The position numbers and the translations under genes are program-made. A model generated the notes under the pieces. The model had not been told where the DNA came from. It saw nothing but the letters and a program-made list of their open reading frames with translations, and made no database searches. From assembly GCF_021018805.1 (NCBI RefSeq), contig NC_086266.1, positions 1,054,001 to 1,118,000 of the forward strand: a stretch of DNA of 64,000 nt, given 5' to 3'. Source of the stretch: Prinia subflava (lineage: Eukaryota; Chordata; Aves; Passeriformes; Cisticolidae). Shown here piece after piece: positions 11,618 to 24,020 of the stretch; position 1 is the stretch's first letter; the number at the start of each line of letters is the position of its first letter.

Positions 11618-13190
11618 AGCTGACAGAAATGCACCTCTCAGTCACAACCTTCCAGCTCACCCCGTTGATAATGGCAGGGATTTTCAGAACTGCTCATTTA
11701 TACCCAGGAGTTGGGAGCTTTATACTCTTTACACTCTCTGTGTTTCCCAAAGGCAACAAAACCCCAAAGTGCCCAGAAATAAACGGAATCCACGTGCTCA
11801 GGAACTGCTCCCTCCAAACAGCAAGTTTCGTTTGGCAAATATTTTGAGAAGTAAGGTCAACATAGATTGAACATTGAAGGAGTGCTTTAGAGGATGCAGT
11901 AAACAGAGGAGAGATACACACAGAATATTTGACAGAGCAAATATGTGACAGGGAACATTTGACAAATACAAAGCACTCTTCAAGGCATAAAAACAGATTT
12001 TGTTTCTTCCTACGTTACAAAAATAAACTGCAGCTAAAGAATAGCACCAATTAAACACAAATCATTTGGCACTGCATATTTAACTTAGGAGGAAAATGGG
12101 TATTTTCCATACACACTCTGCAGCTATCTGAATAAAAATTGACACCCTCATTAGAAAGTATGAAATCAAAGATGTTGGCAAAGCTGTCTGAAAGCAGAAT
12201 GAAGAAAGAAAGAAAAGAATCTGGGGTGACAGTAAGAATGTTACAATCAACCAAAACAGAGGCTAAACTCGAATTCAGTTCTGCAGTTTCCAGTTATCAA
12301 AACTTGACACCTCTGTCACACCAGCATTCCAGGAAGAAAAAAATCAGCACTTCAAACACCTCCACCCACATCATCACACACATCCACAACAACTCCTGTC
12401 AAATGTCTTTTTCTTGTGTTCCTAATGGCATTAGCTCCAACTAGACTGCACTTGGGGAAAGAAAACCCAGCACAGAGGTCATCTGAAAAACAGAGACATG
12501 GCCACCTACCAATGTGGTGCCACAGAAATTCATCTTCCCATCATTTTCTAATAGACTCAGACCATCAGAAAAATTTCATAAACAGTCACAGAGAGAATTT
12601 GGCAAGAATAGTTCATATAATTATCCCTCTTATGGAAAAAAAAGAGACTAGAAGGGGAAAACATACATATTCTGCAGAGATATTGACATTGTAGGGGCTT
12701 CAGGAGAGAAACATTTAAAGCTTTCAAAAGACAAGCAATCAAAAGACATTTTCTAGACACTAGTCTAATCTTTTGTTTAATAGAAACACTTTCAAGGACC
12801 GGAATTAATCCAGATTTGTTGGTTTAATAAAGAACTGAATCCAGCTCACTGATTTAATGCACTAGATTTACTGCCATGTTCTGGCCATGTGAAGAGCTGT
12901 AAATTGGATTTAGGGAACGCGAACAAGTCAATAAATGCCAGAAAGCAGACAAGATACCAGTAAATCCACACCAAAACCACTGCAAAACATCTTCACCAAA
13001 AGGCAGTGCCCCTGCTTTTCCACTCATGCCACTTTTTTCAATATTCCTCCCTGCCTAGATGTAAAGAGCATAAATCAGTGGGTCCCACTCCAGGCAGGTG
13101 GGTGGGTCTGAGGTGGGGTAGGAGGTCTCTGTCCCCACTCACCTCTCCCCCCTGGAGGAAGAGGAGGATTTTCCCTCTTTCTCTGTGAAG
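11618..13190. other. Noncoding DNA, no gene recognised
   Basis: AT-rich, with several short open frames on both strands that overlap one another. I see no conserved motif, repeat family or RNA gene. Confidence 0.55.
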
Positions 13191-13290
13191 AAAATCACAG
13201 AAGTGCTCAGCTGGAGAAGCCCTCTGAGCTCCTGGAGGCCAACTGCAAACCCAGCAGGGACAAACCCAGCCCTGAGCCCGTCCCCAGTGG
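13191..13290 (-). mobile_element. Possible CR1 LINE 3'-end relic, strongly decayed
   Basis: On the plus strand AAAATCACAGAAGTGCTCAG is followed by CTGGAGAAGCCCTCTGAGCT and GGAGGCCAACTGC. This follows the remembered order of a CR1 3' end in reverse orientation (AATCACAGAAT, then GGTTGGAA, then a GAGTCCAAC block). The match is loose and no longer extension is visible, so chance resemblance is possible. The surrounding 13050-13430 region is GC-rich. Confidence 0.35.
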
Positions 13291-14710
13291 GAGCAGCTCC
13301 TGTGGATCCTGCAGGGCTGGCAGCTCCACCCTGCCCTGCTCCCCCTGCTCCAATCCATCCCTGGCAGATCTGTGAATGAACATCCTCTGGGGGTAATGCT
13401 GCCCCATCCTTCTCCTGCCTTCCTCCCTCCACCCACAGCCAGACACAACTCAGATCTCCCCTGCTTCATTCATTTGACACAAGTGTATTTTCGGCTGCCC
13501 ATCATAAGGGGTTTGACAGGGAAGTATAAAATTAGCTGAAAAAATACACCAAGCACTCTAAAAACCCCCAGCTGAAACTGTGTTACACCCATGTGCACGA
13601 GTGTGGATGCCTTGCAGACCCATTTTGAGGCAAACCACTGTACACTGTGTGCTCAGTTATCTCCTGGTGTGATCCCCCCTTTGGAAATGCACATTTCTCC
13701 CGTGAGCAGGCACCAGCAGAGCTCCAGCCCACTCAAACACTCCCCTGCTTCTTGCTCCCAAGCACACAGGTACAAGCTCCACCAGCACTCTCTGCCGAGT
13801 CCTTTCCTTTTTGAAAGTGCACAATTTCACTGCAGCAAGCCATAAAGTCACTTTTAGTGGCTGCCTGAACCTCTGGGAATCCATAAACATCCAAGACAGT
13901 GGGGGCAACTTGGTAAAATTTTTTTAAAAATCTCTTTTTCCTCAGTGGCTTGAGGAAATTGTGACTTGCATGAACTGTCATGTCCTCAGTTTTGAGGCAG
14001 ATCCCAAGCAGTCTCAATTTCTCACAGTGTGAGTTCCTAAACCTACAAGGAGTCTGGCCCTCTCAGCTTTCCCATGCATGTACACAAATTAAATTCACAC
14101 TTACAAAACTAACCTATTGATTGTGTCCCTCAACCACACGTTTCACAAGATAAAAATCTCTGCTCCTGTCAGTGAGAGCAACACAGACATTGTTTATTCT
14201 GAGGATTTCCAAACACAATTAATCTGGGTTTAGATAGTTACATAAACCTCTGGATTTAGACAGCATGGGCATTACCAGACCCAGACAAAAATAATCCCCA
14301 CTTTTTTGCCCTGAGGTCGTACAATCCTCCTGAGTGCTCAGGATCCTGCTCTGAACATTCATTTCTCTCTCTCTTTACCTGAGGCCACTGGCTTCAGCCT
14401 TGGCCTGTCTCACAATTAAAAGAACTGTGTAAAGTTTAAAGAATTAGCAAAGAAAGTATGTTTGGGCTTTTTTATTCCCTCTGAATTTTTGTATACTCCT
14501 CTCCACGTTTTCTTAATCATCAAAATTGTTCTGCTACAAGCAGGAGTAACTGAACACCTTTGGTGCCTACAAAGGACCTTTCCATTTTCGTGGAATGAAC
14601 AGGGATTATTAGCTCCATATAATTAAAGTCTCCAAGCCATCAAAAGAAACTCATAAGGAAAAGCGTTATTAGTAATTTCCTACTGACTAAAACACAGATA
14701 TATTTTGTAA
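13291..14710. other. Noncoding DNA, no gene recognised
   Basis: Begins GC-rich and becomes AT-rich after 13500. Overlapping open frames at 13038-13469 and 13139-13432 on the minus strand lie in the GC-rich part and show no domain. Nothing else is recognised. Confidence 0.5.
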
Positions 14711-14936
14711 ATCCTAAAAATAAGTCCAGGAAGGGTTAAAAATAACCCCAAAATGAGTCCAGAAAGGGTTAAAAATAACCCCAAAATGAGTCCAGGAAGG
14801 GTTAAAAATAACCCCAAAATGAGTCCAGAAAGGGTTAAAAATAACCCCAAAATGAGTCCAGGAAGGGTTAAAAATAACCCCAAAATGAGTCCAGGAAGGG
14901 TTAAAAATAACCCCAAAATGAGTCCAGGAAGGGTTG
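14711..14936. repeat. 33-bp minisatellite with palindromic core, about 6.8 copies
   Basis: A GGGTT motif recurs at 14733, 14766, 14799, 14832, 14865, 14898 and 14931, exactly 33 bp apart. Each full unit contains GGGTTAAAAATAACCCC, an inverted repeat of GGGTTA and TAACCC around an AAAA spacer, joined by AAAATGAGTCCAG(G/A)AA. The G/A variant alternates for the first five copies (G, A, G, A, G) and is then G, G. As 33 is a multiple of three and the unit lacks stops, two minus frames and one plus frame stay open with an 11-residue period. These frames are not evidence of a gene. Confidence 0.95.
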
Positions 14937-17120
14937 TGTACTGGTTCTCGTGCTTCACTCACACATACAATGACATTTATTTACTAGCAATGGTACATTT
15001 TCCCCTTAAGTCTCACCAAAGATGCCATTAAACATGAAAAATCAAGTAGATCACAGTGAAAATCAGGGATTGGGCTGAGGCCAAAAATAAGAAGTCTTGA
15101 AAGGTGAATTAAGCATTTGATGCAGCTCATACTTGAAAAGAAAAATAAGCAGGAATATCCCGAGTGTTGCTGTTGTCTCCCGTTGTGTGTGAGTGTGTCC
15201 AGAGCAGTGGGAGGGATCAGTGCAGAATGGGGAATTAGAGCACCCATCACTCACACCCTACTAACCACAGGTCAGTGAAAAATTCACAATATCTGCATTC
15301 TTAAAAACTTATTAGATATTCAGGACATAGAAGAAAATCATACCACGCACTGATTACCAGATGGTTTACAAATCCCAGGCTCCTGCTCTCTCCAGTGACT
15401 GTCTTGGCAAATAGAGCCCAGCACAGCCTTCATTTTCTGTGTTTTTACCCATTATCTTTGCCTTTCATGGGTTCATTAAGGCAGTGTTTTATAACAGTGT
15501 CAGATGGTGGAAAACCTGAGCTGCAGCACTCTGACAATGATGGAGCTGTCATGATGGCTCTGCTTTTTGCTTGTACCTGCTCAGGCATCATTAGAATCAA
15601 ATATCCACCTCTCAGCATTTCCCTTGGCTCCAAGCACCTCTGAAAGCTCTCAGGCCATTAAAGCATTTCAATTAGTAATGATTTTTTGTGCCAGGCCCAG
15701 CAGCCAGTGAAGCATACAGTAAAGGTGATACCTGCAGTCCAAACTTTAATGTGGACATTTGAGAATATCTACTCTGATGAAGAGATTATCAGAGAAACTC
15801 ATCTGCTTAAAGTTTTAGATCACGGTTATTAAAATTTATTAATTTTTAATAGTAATAATATTTCACAATTATTTTATTCGCTGAGCAAACGCCTGATGAA
15901 CATTCCTGTGTCTGTTAAATAATATTAATTGCACACAGGTTTGGAAAACACCAGAATCATTAAAGGATAAATGAGGTTGTGCAATGCCCAGAAGAGCTAA
16001 TGTTAGCACTTTACAACCTTCTGAGTAGGACTATTTTAAACTGAGTCACCGTGGCCTGAGGAAAGTTAGTTTAATTTTTTAGGATATCTATCCAATTGAG
16101 CAGATGCCACAGAGGCAGCTGGAATTGGGGCTGCCACATTCCTGGTGGCCAGGCTGGGTCCCTGCAGTCAGGACTTTGGGAAAGCAATCCTTCCCTGCCC
16201 ACAGGCATTTCCCAGCCTTGCTCCCAATGCAGCCCGAGCCACTTAGCAAAGATCAGACAAAAGCAAATGGAATTAACCAATGCAACACTTCTGGACTATA
16301 TCGACCATCCCACCTACATTTGCTTATTTTTAAACACAGAAATATGCTGCTCCTCATGGAAATGATCACAAACTAGTGAAACACTAGGAGCACATCGAAA
16401 TCTCATTTAATCCTGGTAGGCAGCACCATGAGACTTTCTGTGGAGATAGAGATGCAATTGAATTTGTCACTGCTCTGAGCTGCAGAGCCTCTCACTCCTC
16501 CATAAGTGATGTGACCTGGAATGATTTCTGAAATACAAGCATAAGATTCATTTCCAAGTTTTTATCCTACTGTTATGCCTGTAAAATTGTTTCCACTTGA
16601 ATATTCTTGACATTAGTCATAAATCTCTGGTCAAACAAGGTGAAGAAGGATGAAAATGCCATATCCAACATTCATTCTTACCTTCAGCTGCCAGGAATCG
16701 TCTTTCAGAATAGCTGACCTGATCACCACTTGAAACATTCATGGACTGCTTTAATTATCTCTGCAATCACCCAACAAATTTGACACCAGGCTTCTCAGCA
16801 GGAGTTTGCAGATTCATTCTCAGCTAGTTAATGAGTGCTAGGGTTTGGTCTGGACACAGAACACACACCTCGTATGACTCTTTCAAATTACATCTAATTT
16901 CTTTTTCATGTTCTTTTTCCTTTGAATCTAAATGGCAGCTCTGCTGTGACCACACATCCTTCTATACCTCCACACAGGTTTCTATACTAGTGGAGCTAAA
17001 TTTGTCTTTCCACGTGGAAATCCCCTCAAGCAGACCAGAACATGAAAGAAGAATTTCAGTCACTTCCCAAAACCTCTTTGCTGCTGCCCATCCACCGTGG
17101 GCACTCCTCACCCTGGGCAC
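14937..17120. other. Noncoding DNA, no gene recognised
   Basis: AT-rich, with a TAAT/ATTA-rich patch around 15826-15935. A 215-codon open frame starting at 16831 runs into the dispersed repeat downstream and has no recognisable content. Confidence 0.5.
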
Positions 17121-17159
17121 GTCTGGCCAGCAGTGCCTGGCACACCACCAGCATCTCCT
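17121..17159 (+). repeat. 39-bp direct repeat, left copy
   Basis: Begins GTCTGGCCAGCAGTGCC and ends AGCATCTCCT. It matches 17502-17540 at 38 of 39 positions; the single difference is T versus G at the eighteenth base. The pair brackets the 332-bp dispersed repeat. Confidence 0.95.
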
Positions 17160-17167
17160 TAGATACA

Positions 17168-17499
17168 GCACCAAAGACAGAGAAATTGAGGCTGGAGAGG
17201 AAAGCCTGGCACTGTTTGCCATGGCAGAAAAGACAAGGTCTCTCCTGGAGAAACGCTGCTGGCTCAGCTTCCTCTGCCCAGCAAATGGGAGAACTGTGGC
17301 AGGCAGAGGAGCCAGCACAGTGAGAGAGGAAACACCACAAGGAACTTTAATAAATCAGCAGAGGAAACAACAAAGATCCTCTCCTCTTGTGTCCGTGCAG
17401 GATCTCAGGTTGTTAGCAAAGCTCAGTGTCTGTGTGCTGCACAAGGTGTGTTGTTGTTGTTTGATCTGCAGAAGGTGAAGGCTTTAATTCCTCTGGGGA
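17168..17499 (+). mobile_element. 332-bp dispersed repeat, copy 1
   Basis: Starts GCACCAAAGACAG and ends AATTCCTCTGGGGA. It aligns with 26869-27201 over its whole length with seven substitutions and one 1-bp indel, about 97.6% identity. Two of the substitutions are CG in this copy and CA in the other, the pattern expected from methylated-CpG decay. An AATAAA lies in the middle, after GGAACTTT. The family is unknown to me; a partial LTR is the most natural guess because of the internal polyadenylation signal. Open frames through it on both strands (16831-17478 plus, 16962-17318 minus) differ from those in copy 2 after the indel, which argues against coding. Confidence 0.85.
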
Positions 17500-17501
17500 A
17501 T

Positions 17502-17540
17502 GTCTGGCCAGCAGTGCCGGGCACACCACCAGCATCTCCT
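17502..17540 (+). repeat. 39-bp direct repeat, right copy
   Basis: Second copy of the 39-bp sequence at 17121-17159, beginning two bases after the end of the 332-bp repeat. The distance between starts is 381 bp. No equivalent flank is present at the second dispersed copy near 27 kb. Confidence 0.95.
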
Positions 17541-18940
17541 CCCCTGCTCCCTACACTCAGTGAGTGTCTGCACACTGGGCAGGATTTCCATGAGGTATTA
17601 AATGAAATCATACGTGGAAAACAGATTCACAGGTCCAATTTTATAACGAGGATTTTTGAAACTATTAACAAATAAAACCTGAACAAACCTTTTATACTTC
17701 ACTGGATTACTTAGACTTTGATATTAAAGCCTCCTTCCAATCATGGAAAAAATAGCTCCAAAACAGAAAAAGAAATATACTTCAGTCCAAGCGCCAAATA
17801 ATCTATCTAGCCTTATCTGCACACATATGCATGCAAGAAATATCTACCACCCAGGCAACAGTCTGCACATCCCCACTCCCTTTCACAGCTATCAGACAAG
17901 TCTGACCTTTGGTTCAGACCTGAAATCTCCCCAGCCATTTGTTCTATCTTCAGAAGAACAGTTTCTCCAGAGCAGGAGATGATAATGTATCTGCAAAGGC
18001 TGACTCTTCGTGCACTTGGAGGGGGCAAGTGCCAGCATAACAAATTGCTCCTGCTCAAACCCATCAATTCCAAACAAGCATCTGGAAAACTTGACAAGAA
18101 TACTCCAATGACCCTTGTGTTCTGACAGCTGGAAAAGAGAAAGTGCTCTCCCCAAGGGGAAGATGTGTGCTCAAACTTTTTGCCTGGATAGAGAAACACA
18201 TAAAACTGTTTGAAATATTTTTCCTCAAAGCTCATTAAATGAAATTTCCAGAGCAAAGTACGACTCATGTAGGCAACTGTGTCAGCACTCACAAATCTGC
18301 GTTCAGCAGCACCAGAAGCTGGTCGTGGTGATGGGAACATGACAAATTCCCTTCTCCTGGGAACCTCCTTTGCTGAAAGAGATCATTTCCCCTGTGACAG
18401 GAACCTCAGCCTCCCTCCAGCCCTGCCAGCTCCCTGGGGAGAGCTGCTGCCTGCTGCACTGAGGGTGGTTCCAGAGGAGCTGACTGAAATTCTGTCCTCT
18501 CCAGTCCTGCCAAGAGAAACACCTTGGTTGGGGTGAGCCATTGCAGGCATAAGTTCAATTTGATTGTATCTCAGCAGTTCTGGACCTTATTTTTTTGTAT
18601 CAGAAGAAAAATCAAACAAGTTACATTAGAAAATGGGCCACAACAGGATTTGCTATAAACACTATACACAACATCAGCCATTTGGACAAAACACAGCTGA
18701 CACACACACAGAGTTTTCTGGTTTATGCCTTACTTCTACGATTCTAAATTGATTTACAGCCCCATGTGAGACTCATAAAAGAGCCCTAGGCAACTCCATC
18801 CTGCTCACAGACTATTTGCAACACTGTGAATTTCTCAATTTGCCCATTTAAAAACATTTTCCCTTTTGCTTCCTTTCAATAACAGATCTCTGGAGGGAGT
18901 AGGGTGAGAGAGATGAGAAAAGAGAGAGTTAATGGCTGGA
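17541..18940. other. Noncoding DNA, no gene recognised
   Basis: Mixed-composition sequence. A 175-codon minus-strand frame (17813-18340) has no recognisable domain. No RNA gene or transposon is recognised. Confidence 0.5.
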
Positions 18941-19016
18941 TAACTTGAGACACAAATAAGTCCATCTCCTGCTCCTGCTGCTGGTCCTGGAGATGCTGTG
19001 TTTATAATGGGTAATA

Positions 19017-19090
19017 ATTTGGAGGGACAGGGTTGATATTCTCCATTCCAAGGGAGGCTCCTGCCTGTCTCTGCAAACCAGGCCAGTGGG
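19017..19090 (-). mobile_element. LTR fragment, antisense copy of the 29.2-kb family
   Basis: The reverse complement reads CTGGTTTGCAGAGACAG, then CCCTTGGAATGGAGA, then TCCCTCCAAATTATTA. The same blocks in the same order occur on the plus strand at 29182-29272. Homology is clear over about 70 bp and fades beyond. The start resembles remembered songbird LTRs that begin TGTCCTGGTTT. Neighbouring sequence (18840-19233) may belong to the element but cannot be matched. Confidence 0.6.
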
Positions 19091-19369
19091 GCACACCCCA
19101 CCTGCACCACCCTCAGGTTGTATTCACAGTCCCTACTCCACTCTGCTGCTTTTTCATTAAAACCTTCCTGGTTTTCTACAAAACAACCCTTCAGTGTGGC
19201 ATGAAGGAGTAACAAATCACATGCGACTGACAATTTTTCTTGTACAGTCAGTCATGTGAGAAACGTGTTGATGGTTAAGATGAAGAGCCTTTTTTTCCAT
19301 GAGTCATAAATTTTGAATTAAAAACTGCAATATTTCAGGACTGTGGGTTTTGGGAACAAAATTGCAGTT
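19091..19369. other. Noncoding spacer
   Basis: Short AT-rich stretch between an LTR fragment and a CR1 relic. Nothing further is recognised. Confidence 0.5.
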
Positions 19370-19460
19370 AATCATAAAGTCACAGAATGATTTATGTTGT
19401 AAGGAAAACCCATGGAGGCTGTCTCATGTAACCTCTGTCTCTAGGCAAGCCAACTTTTAC
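19370..19460 (-). mobile_element. CR1 LINE 3'-end relic
   Basis: On the plus strand AATCATAAAGTCACAGAATG is followed by ATTTATGTTGTAAGG. This is a decayed form of the AATCATAGAATCACAGAAT / ATTTAGGTTGGAA signature at the reverse-complemented 3' end of CR1. The element is therefore on the minus strand, 5'-truncated, with no coding sequence left. The match is weaker than at 3.1 kb. Confidence 0.6.
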
Positions 19461-22400
19461 CTGGACCTTGTCACCCCTGACTCAGAGCTTTGTCACACAG
19501 CTTTGCCCAGCAGCTGGGCTGGTTTGGGTATTTTCCCCTTTCCAATTACTTCTTCTATAGAATATGTACAATAAAAAACTGAAAAGGCAACATGTAAATG
19601 CTACTTGGAAGGCTCAAGCCTAACACAATGTCTAATTTAAGAACGTTGTCAACATTATTTTCATAGGGGCCCAAGTGAAAATGGAACATCTCTGGAACCA
19701 CCCCTTCACCTCTCTGTGCCTCAGCTTCTCACCTGCTGTGATACTGTGATATTGCTATTTCCCTGCTCTGCCTGGTAAATGTAGATTTAAAGCTCTTCAG
19801 GCAAGAATCACCTCTAATGATGTGCGTGTACAATGCCTAAAGCTGGGTACAGACTGTGACCTCCAAGAATTTGTGGTCTACAAGAAAATGGAGGGGGGGG
19901 AGAGGAGAAAGAAAAGTATTTTTGAATATAAGAAAGAAGTCAAATACAGCTAATTACCCAGAGCTTCCCATCAGGCTCACAGACTCCCACCATGGACACA
20001 CTCAGTGGTTGTTCTTTACTTCTGAGCTTTCCTTTAATCCCTCCTCATTTCTCCTCTTTCATTTTCAGTCAGTTCAGGATCCTAATGTTTTTGCCAACTT
20101 ATTTTTAATGGGATTGTTAGCATCCAGGAAGCCTTGTCAAATAATCATTATACAACTACTTTCAGGGACCCCTGTGGTTGCTTCCACTTGCTGTGCATTC
20201 CCCCCTCACCCCCTCTTTCCTTACATTAGCAGGGGAGGTATTTTTCTTACTGGGAAAGCTTCAAATTAAAAATCTGGCTGTTTGACCCTGTCCTGCATGC
20301 TCATCCAAAAGCGAGGCTGCTCTGACTGCCTGATGGTCCTTTTACACGATTACATTGTCTTTGGCAATTCACATTTACACATTAGCCAACAAAAAAGGCA
20401 TTTGTAAAGTTTTTTTTTCTCCCTGGAGTAACAAATTGAAGTCTGTCAGCTATAGGGGAACCATAAACCCGCTGCTCTTTCTCACCCAAATGGAAGAAAG
20501 GTTGCTTTTAAATGAGACTTTCAGCCATTTCCATCTGAGAACATCTCGCTGATTGCTCACCACCCACAGTCAGCCCTTTCAGTGACTATTGCTTTTCAGA
20601 AATGCTGAACAATGTGTGTTGCTGAATCTTAGTGCTTTGCCCGTCTCTGCTGAAGAGGCTGCATTATCTCCCTATTTTGATATTTTCTGCTGCAAAGCTT
20701 ACATTGTGGCAGATTTACTTTTCACCTAGTTTCCCTGTATTTCTTTCTAGTTTCATATACAAAGGAAAAATCAGCATTGCCACCTACAAAATCTTTATGG
20801 CCAGAAATTTTAGGGTCCCAAAACGTTTAAAATTGAGGTTTAATAGTAGAGAGGTGGACCAAAGTTTCAGAAGAGCTCGTCCCCCACAGCTCCCACTGGA
20901 AGCTGTGGATTCTGTCAGACTGTGGCCATGGTGCTTTAACCTTTTACAACTGTGTGGGATTTGTTGCCCTGGGTTCGAAAGGATTTTACGGAGATTCACC
21001 TTATTCATGGCAAAAAATGTGATATCTCAAAAGGTTTCAAGAGGAAGCTCAAGAACCTGAGAGGGCAGAGCCAAAACCCATCCTTCCAGCCAAAACCTTG
21101 CCCTTCCTGCTAGCCAACCCCCATTGGAGAATGCAGTCACAGTTTCCAGAGCTTGATTTTGAACATAGTTTTTACCTTTTCCAAGTTTATTCTTGGTATA
21201 GGACAGGCTTGCCAGACTCCTGACACTTCATCAATCAGCTGAAAAAGATGATGAGGTAGAACTGCTTCTTATTTTTTTTTTAGGCCTACCTTTTTAGGGG
21301 GAAGAACCCAGAACAAGTGTGTTATTCCCGTTTTTGGTCTGATGCTTTTACAGGGACTCAGGGAGAATCTGCCTGAGACAGTAAATCACTTGGCAGACAT
21401 CCATTTTTGGCACTGCTTGCATTTTTCTGACAGAGTCAAACATTGATGGGATCAACAGAGCTAACTGGCTGAAGAGAGCTGTCACTTCAGGGAGGGTAAA
21501 TCCAGCACGGAAAGGGTGGACAGACGTGCCTAAGGAAGGAGTTTTGTTCCTGTCCTCCCAGTGCCCCGCCCAGGCAGAATTAAAATCACTCTGAAACTGC
21601 TCTGCCATTGCAGGAGCTCAAGCTGGGGGTGCAGCAAAGTCACAAGAACACCTTGGTGAGCCTGTTCCTCCTCAGCAGGTCACACTGCTGCTGAATGGAG
21701 CCATTTGTATTCACTCCGGGTCCCACTTAATTAGAGACTGACCTTGGTTTCATTTTTTAGCATTCCAAACCCTGAGAAACCCTGATCCATCCCAGCCTGT
21801 TCCATCAAGGAGAGTCAGTCTCCGATCTCCAGCCCTGGACAGGGCACTCAGCTTTACACCTGCCCAGCAGAGGTGTGAATAACTGCAGAAAGCAGATTAT
21901 AGACACTGATACCTTCCAAGGGCTCTCTGCAGGCAGGGACAGCACAGCAGAGTGCACACAACCACATTCCTGAGAAAAGCCACTCCTTTTTGGGCTGGCA
22001 AGTCATTCATGAACCAATCTCCATTGGTTTGTGTTTATTTCTTGTCCATAAATATTCCCAATTTGTTTCCATGAATTACTGTCACCATGTTAGCTGCACC
22101 AGTTGATAGTTGTGAATATTTGCTACTCATTATAAATGCAGCAAGACAGGTCACCAGGGGTCTGTGTTATTGTTTCTGCATTTGCTTTGGACAACTGTTT
22201 TAAGGAGGAGATTAATGAATCCTGATACGAATAATGTAAAGAATAAAGAATCCAAGTGACAATTATCAAGTGAAAAAAATACCCACTTCTGTCAAAATTC
22301 TTGGCTCAGAGATGGTAGGAGTCCAAGAATTAACAAGTCATAATTAGTAGAGCCTCACAAATCACAACAAACAAAATCTCTTTTTGTCCATACAAGTATT

Positions 22401-23999
22401 CTCAAGCCAGTGTCTTTAACTATTGTTTAAAGAGCTCCAGTGCCAGACATCACCCAGCACTCTCTTAAATGTAGCAGCTATTGTTTCAAACGCTAAAAAT
22501 ATTTATGTAGAAAGCAGAATTTGGTAACAGTTCTGGGCACTTAGAAATACACTAATGAGCCTTTGCAGAAATAGCTCTTCTTGACTGGTTATTACAACAG
22601 CTTCACAAGAGGATTGCCATCCTGCATAATTTAACAACAATGCTCTTAAACCTTGTGAAGTAAGCAAGTGAAAGTGTTTAAAGTTTTTTTATACATATTC
22701 TCTATCATAAAACTGTTAGGAATGAAAGCATTACAAGGAAACTCTCTGGGTTTGCAGTTTCACCTGCACAGGCTGTGGCACAGATCTCAAAACTCTGGCA
22801 ATTGTTTTTTGAACTGGTCCCTCTTTGTGTCACCACTCCACCCCCTTGATCCCTTGAAAATGAACAATATGGAATCATGAGTTTCATGAGGAACTCTGTA
22901 TTAAATATCAAGATTGCAAATCAAACACTCAGAAGCTGAAAATGTCACTGATCTCCCTATTGATTCCTCACTAAAACCCTCCTGTCCAATCCGTCTGCAG
23001 TGGTCACTCACTTTTGCCAAACAAAAAACTGAAACTTGGAATGGGATGCGTCTGGTGGCAATTCTGATCCCATTTGTTATTACCTGGCACCATCAGCTAT
23101 TTTTGTACCAAAAAATCAAACGTTGGCCAGTATGTGCAGCCACAGGAAATGTGCACTGTAAGGGGAGTGTCAGCCCTGGTGTTCCCTTGGCCAGGACACA
23201 GCGAATTTTTCCCCTGAGCCTATCAACCAAAACACAACCACGAAACTCAACAATACAGCAAAACCCAGTTTCTGTGAATGGCCAAATGAAGGTGAAAGCA
23301 GCACGTTAAGAACATCAAAGGATGTCACAGCAGATAACAAAAGCCATTTAAGTTCAGTTACCTCATCTGCATTACCCAAATTTTGGCCTAAAGTCAAGAT
23401 TTAACCCCACAGCTCTGCAGTGGAGGGGCTGCTCTGCTAAATGGGAACCTGAGAAAATGCTGCTATATGGTTAGAATATCAAAGAACATCAACTCATCAG
23501 AGAGCACGGAAATCCAAGAATTTAACGCAATCTATGAATAAAGCTTTTGAGGGAAGTGTCAATGAATAAAGAGCAGCATTAGGAATCAGGTACAATTCCA
23601 AGCATTTCCAAATAAACATGATACAGTCCAACAAACCAAACAAGGACCACAGGAGTTCACTGGCTGACATGTAACTGGGATTTGCCCTAATGCTGTGACA
23701 AGTGTCACATAGCTCAAGAGAAAATCTGAAATTCTGAGCAGTCATCAGGGTGGGAAAGCTGACAAACAGGGCCCAGTGCCACAGGCTGAGGAAAACCAAG
23801 AGTGAACATCTGTTCATGGAGTGATCCCTGTCCACACTGTGCACTGAGTGGAGCTGGGGCTCAATGTCACAGCAGAATATGCTTATTTAACTAAACTCTC
23901 ATCATCAGAGACACAACATTGCACCAGCCCCCCGATTCTCTTTGTTTAAAAATTCATGGCCTTGTCTTTGGCACTAGGAAAATCCTTTTGTTATAGTTC
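19461..23999. other. Noncoding DNA, no gene recognised
   Basis: Long featureless interval. A G8 run occurs near 19894 and T runs near 20410 and 21273. Two plus-strand frames (19856-20269, 137 codons; 20632-21060, 142 codons) carry no motif I know. The first is preceded internally by a pyrimidine tract ending TTTTCAG at about 20067, a possible acceptor site but unsupported. Confidence 0.5.
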
Positions 24000-24020
24000 T
24001 GTGTGTAATAATTACACACA
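24000..24020. repeat. 21-bp palindrome
   Basis: Arms TGTGTGTAAT and ATTACACACA are perfect reverse complements separated by one A. It is an isolated inverted repeat with no neighbouring gene. Confidence 0.85.

Noticed and set aside
11319..11660. 113-codon minus-strand frame
   Set aside because: It consists almost entirely of the 8-bp microsatellite, which has no stop in any minus frame.
14711..14936. CRISPR array or interstitial telomere repeat
   Set aside because: Units abut with no unique spacers, and GGGTTA occurs once per unit, not in tandem; it is a vertebrate-style minisatellite.
14680..15031. Three open frames of 82-92 codons on both strands
   Set aside because: All derive from the 33-bp minisatellite, whose unit is a multiple of three and lacks stops; the peptides are pure 11-residue repeats.
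16831..17478. 215-codon plus frame
   Set aside because: It crosses from unique sequence into the 332-bp dispersed repeat; the other repeat copy has a frameshifting indel and different downstream frame.
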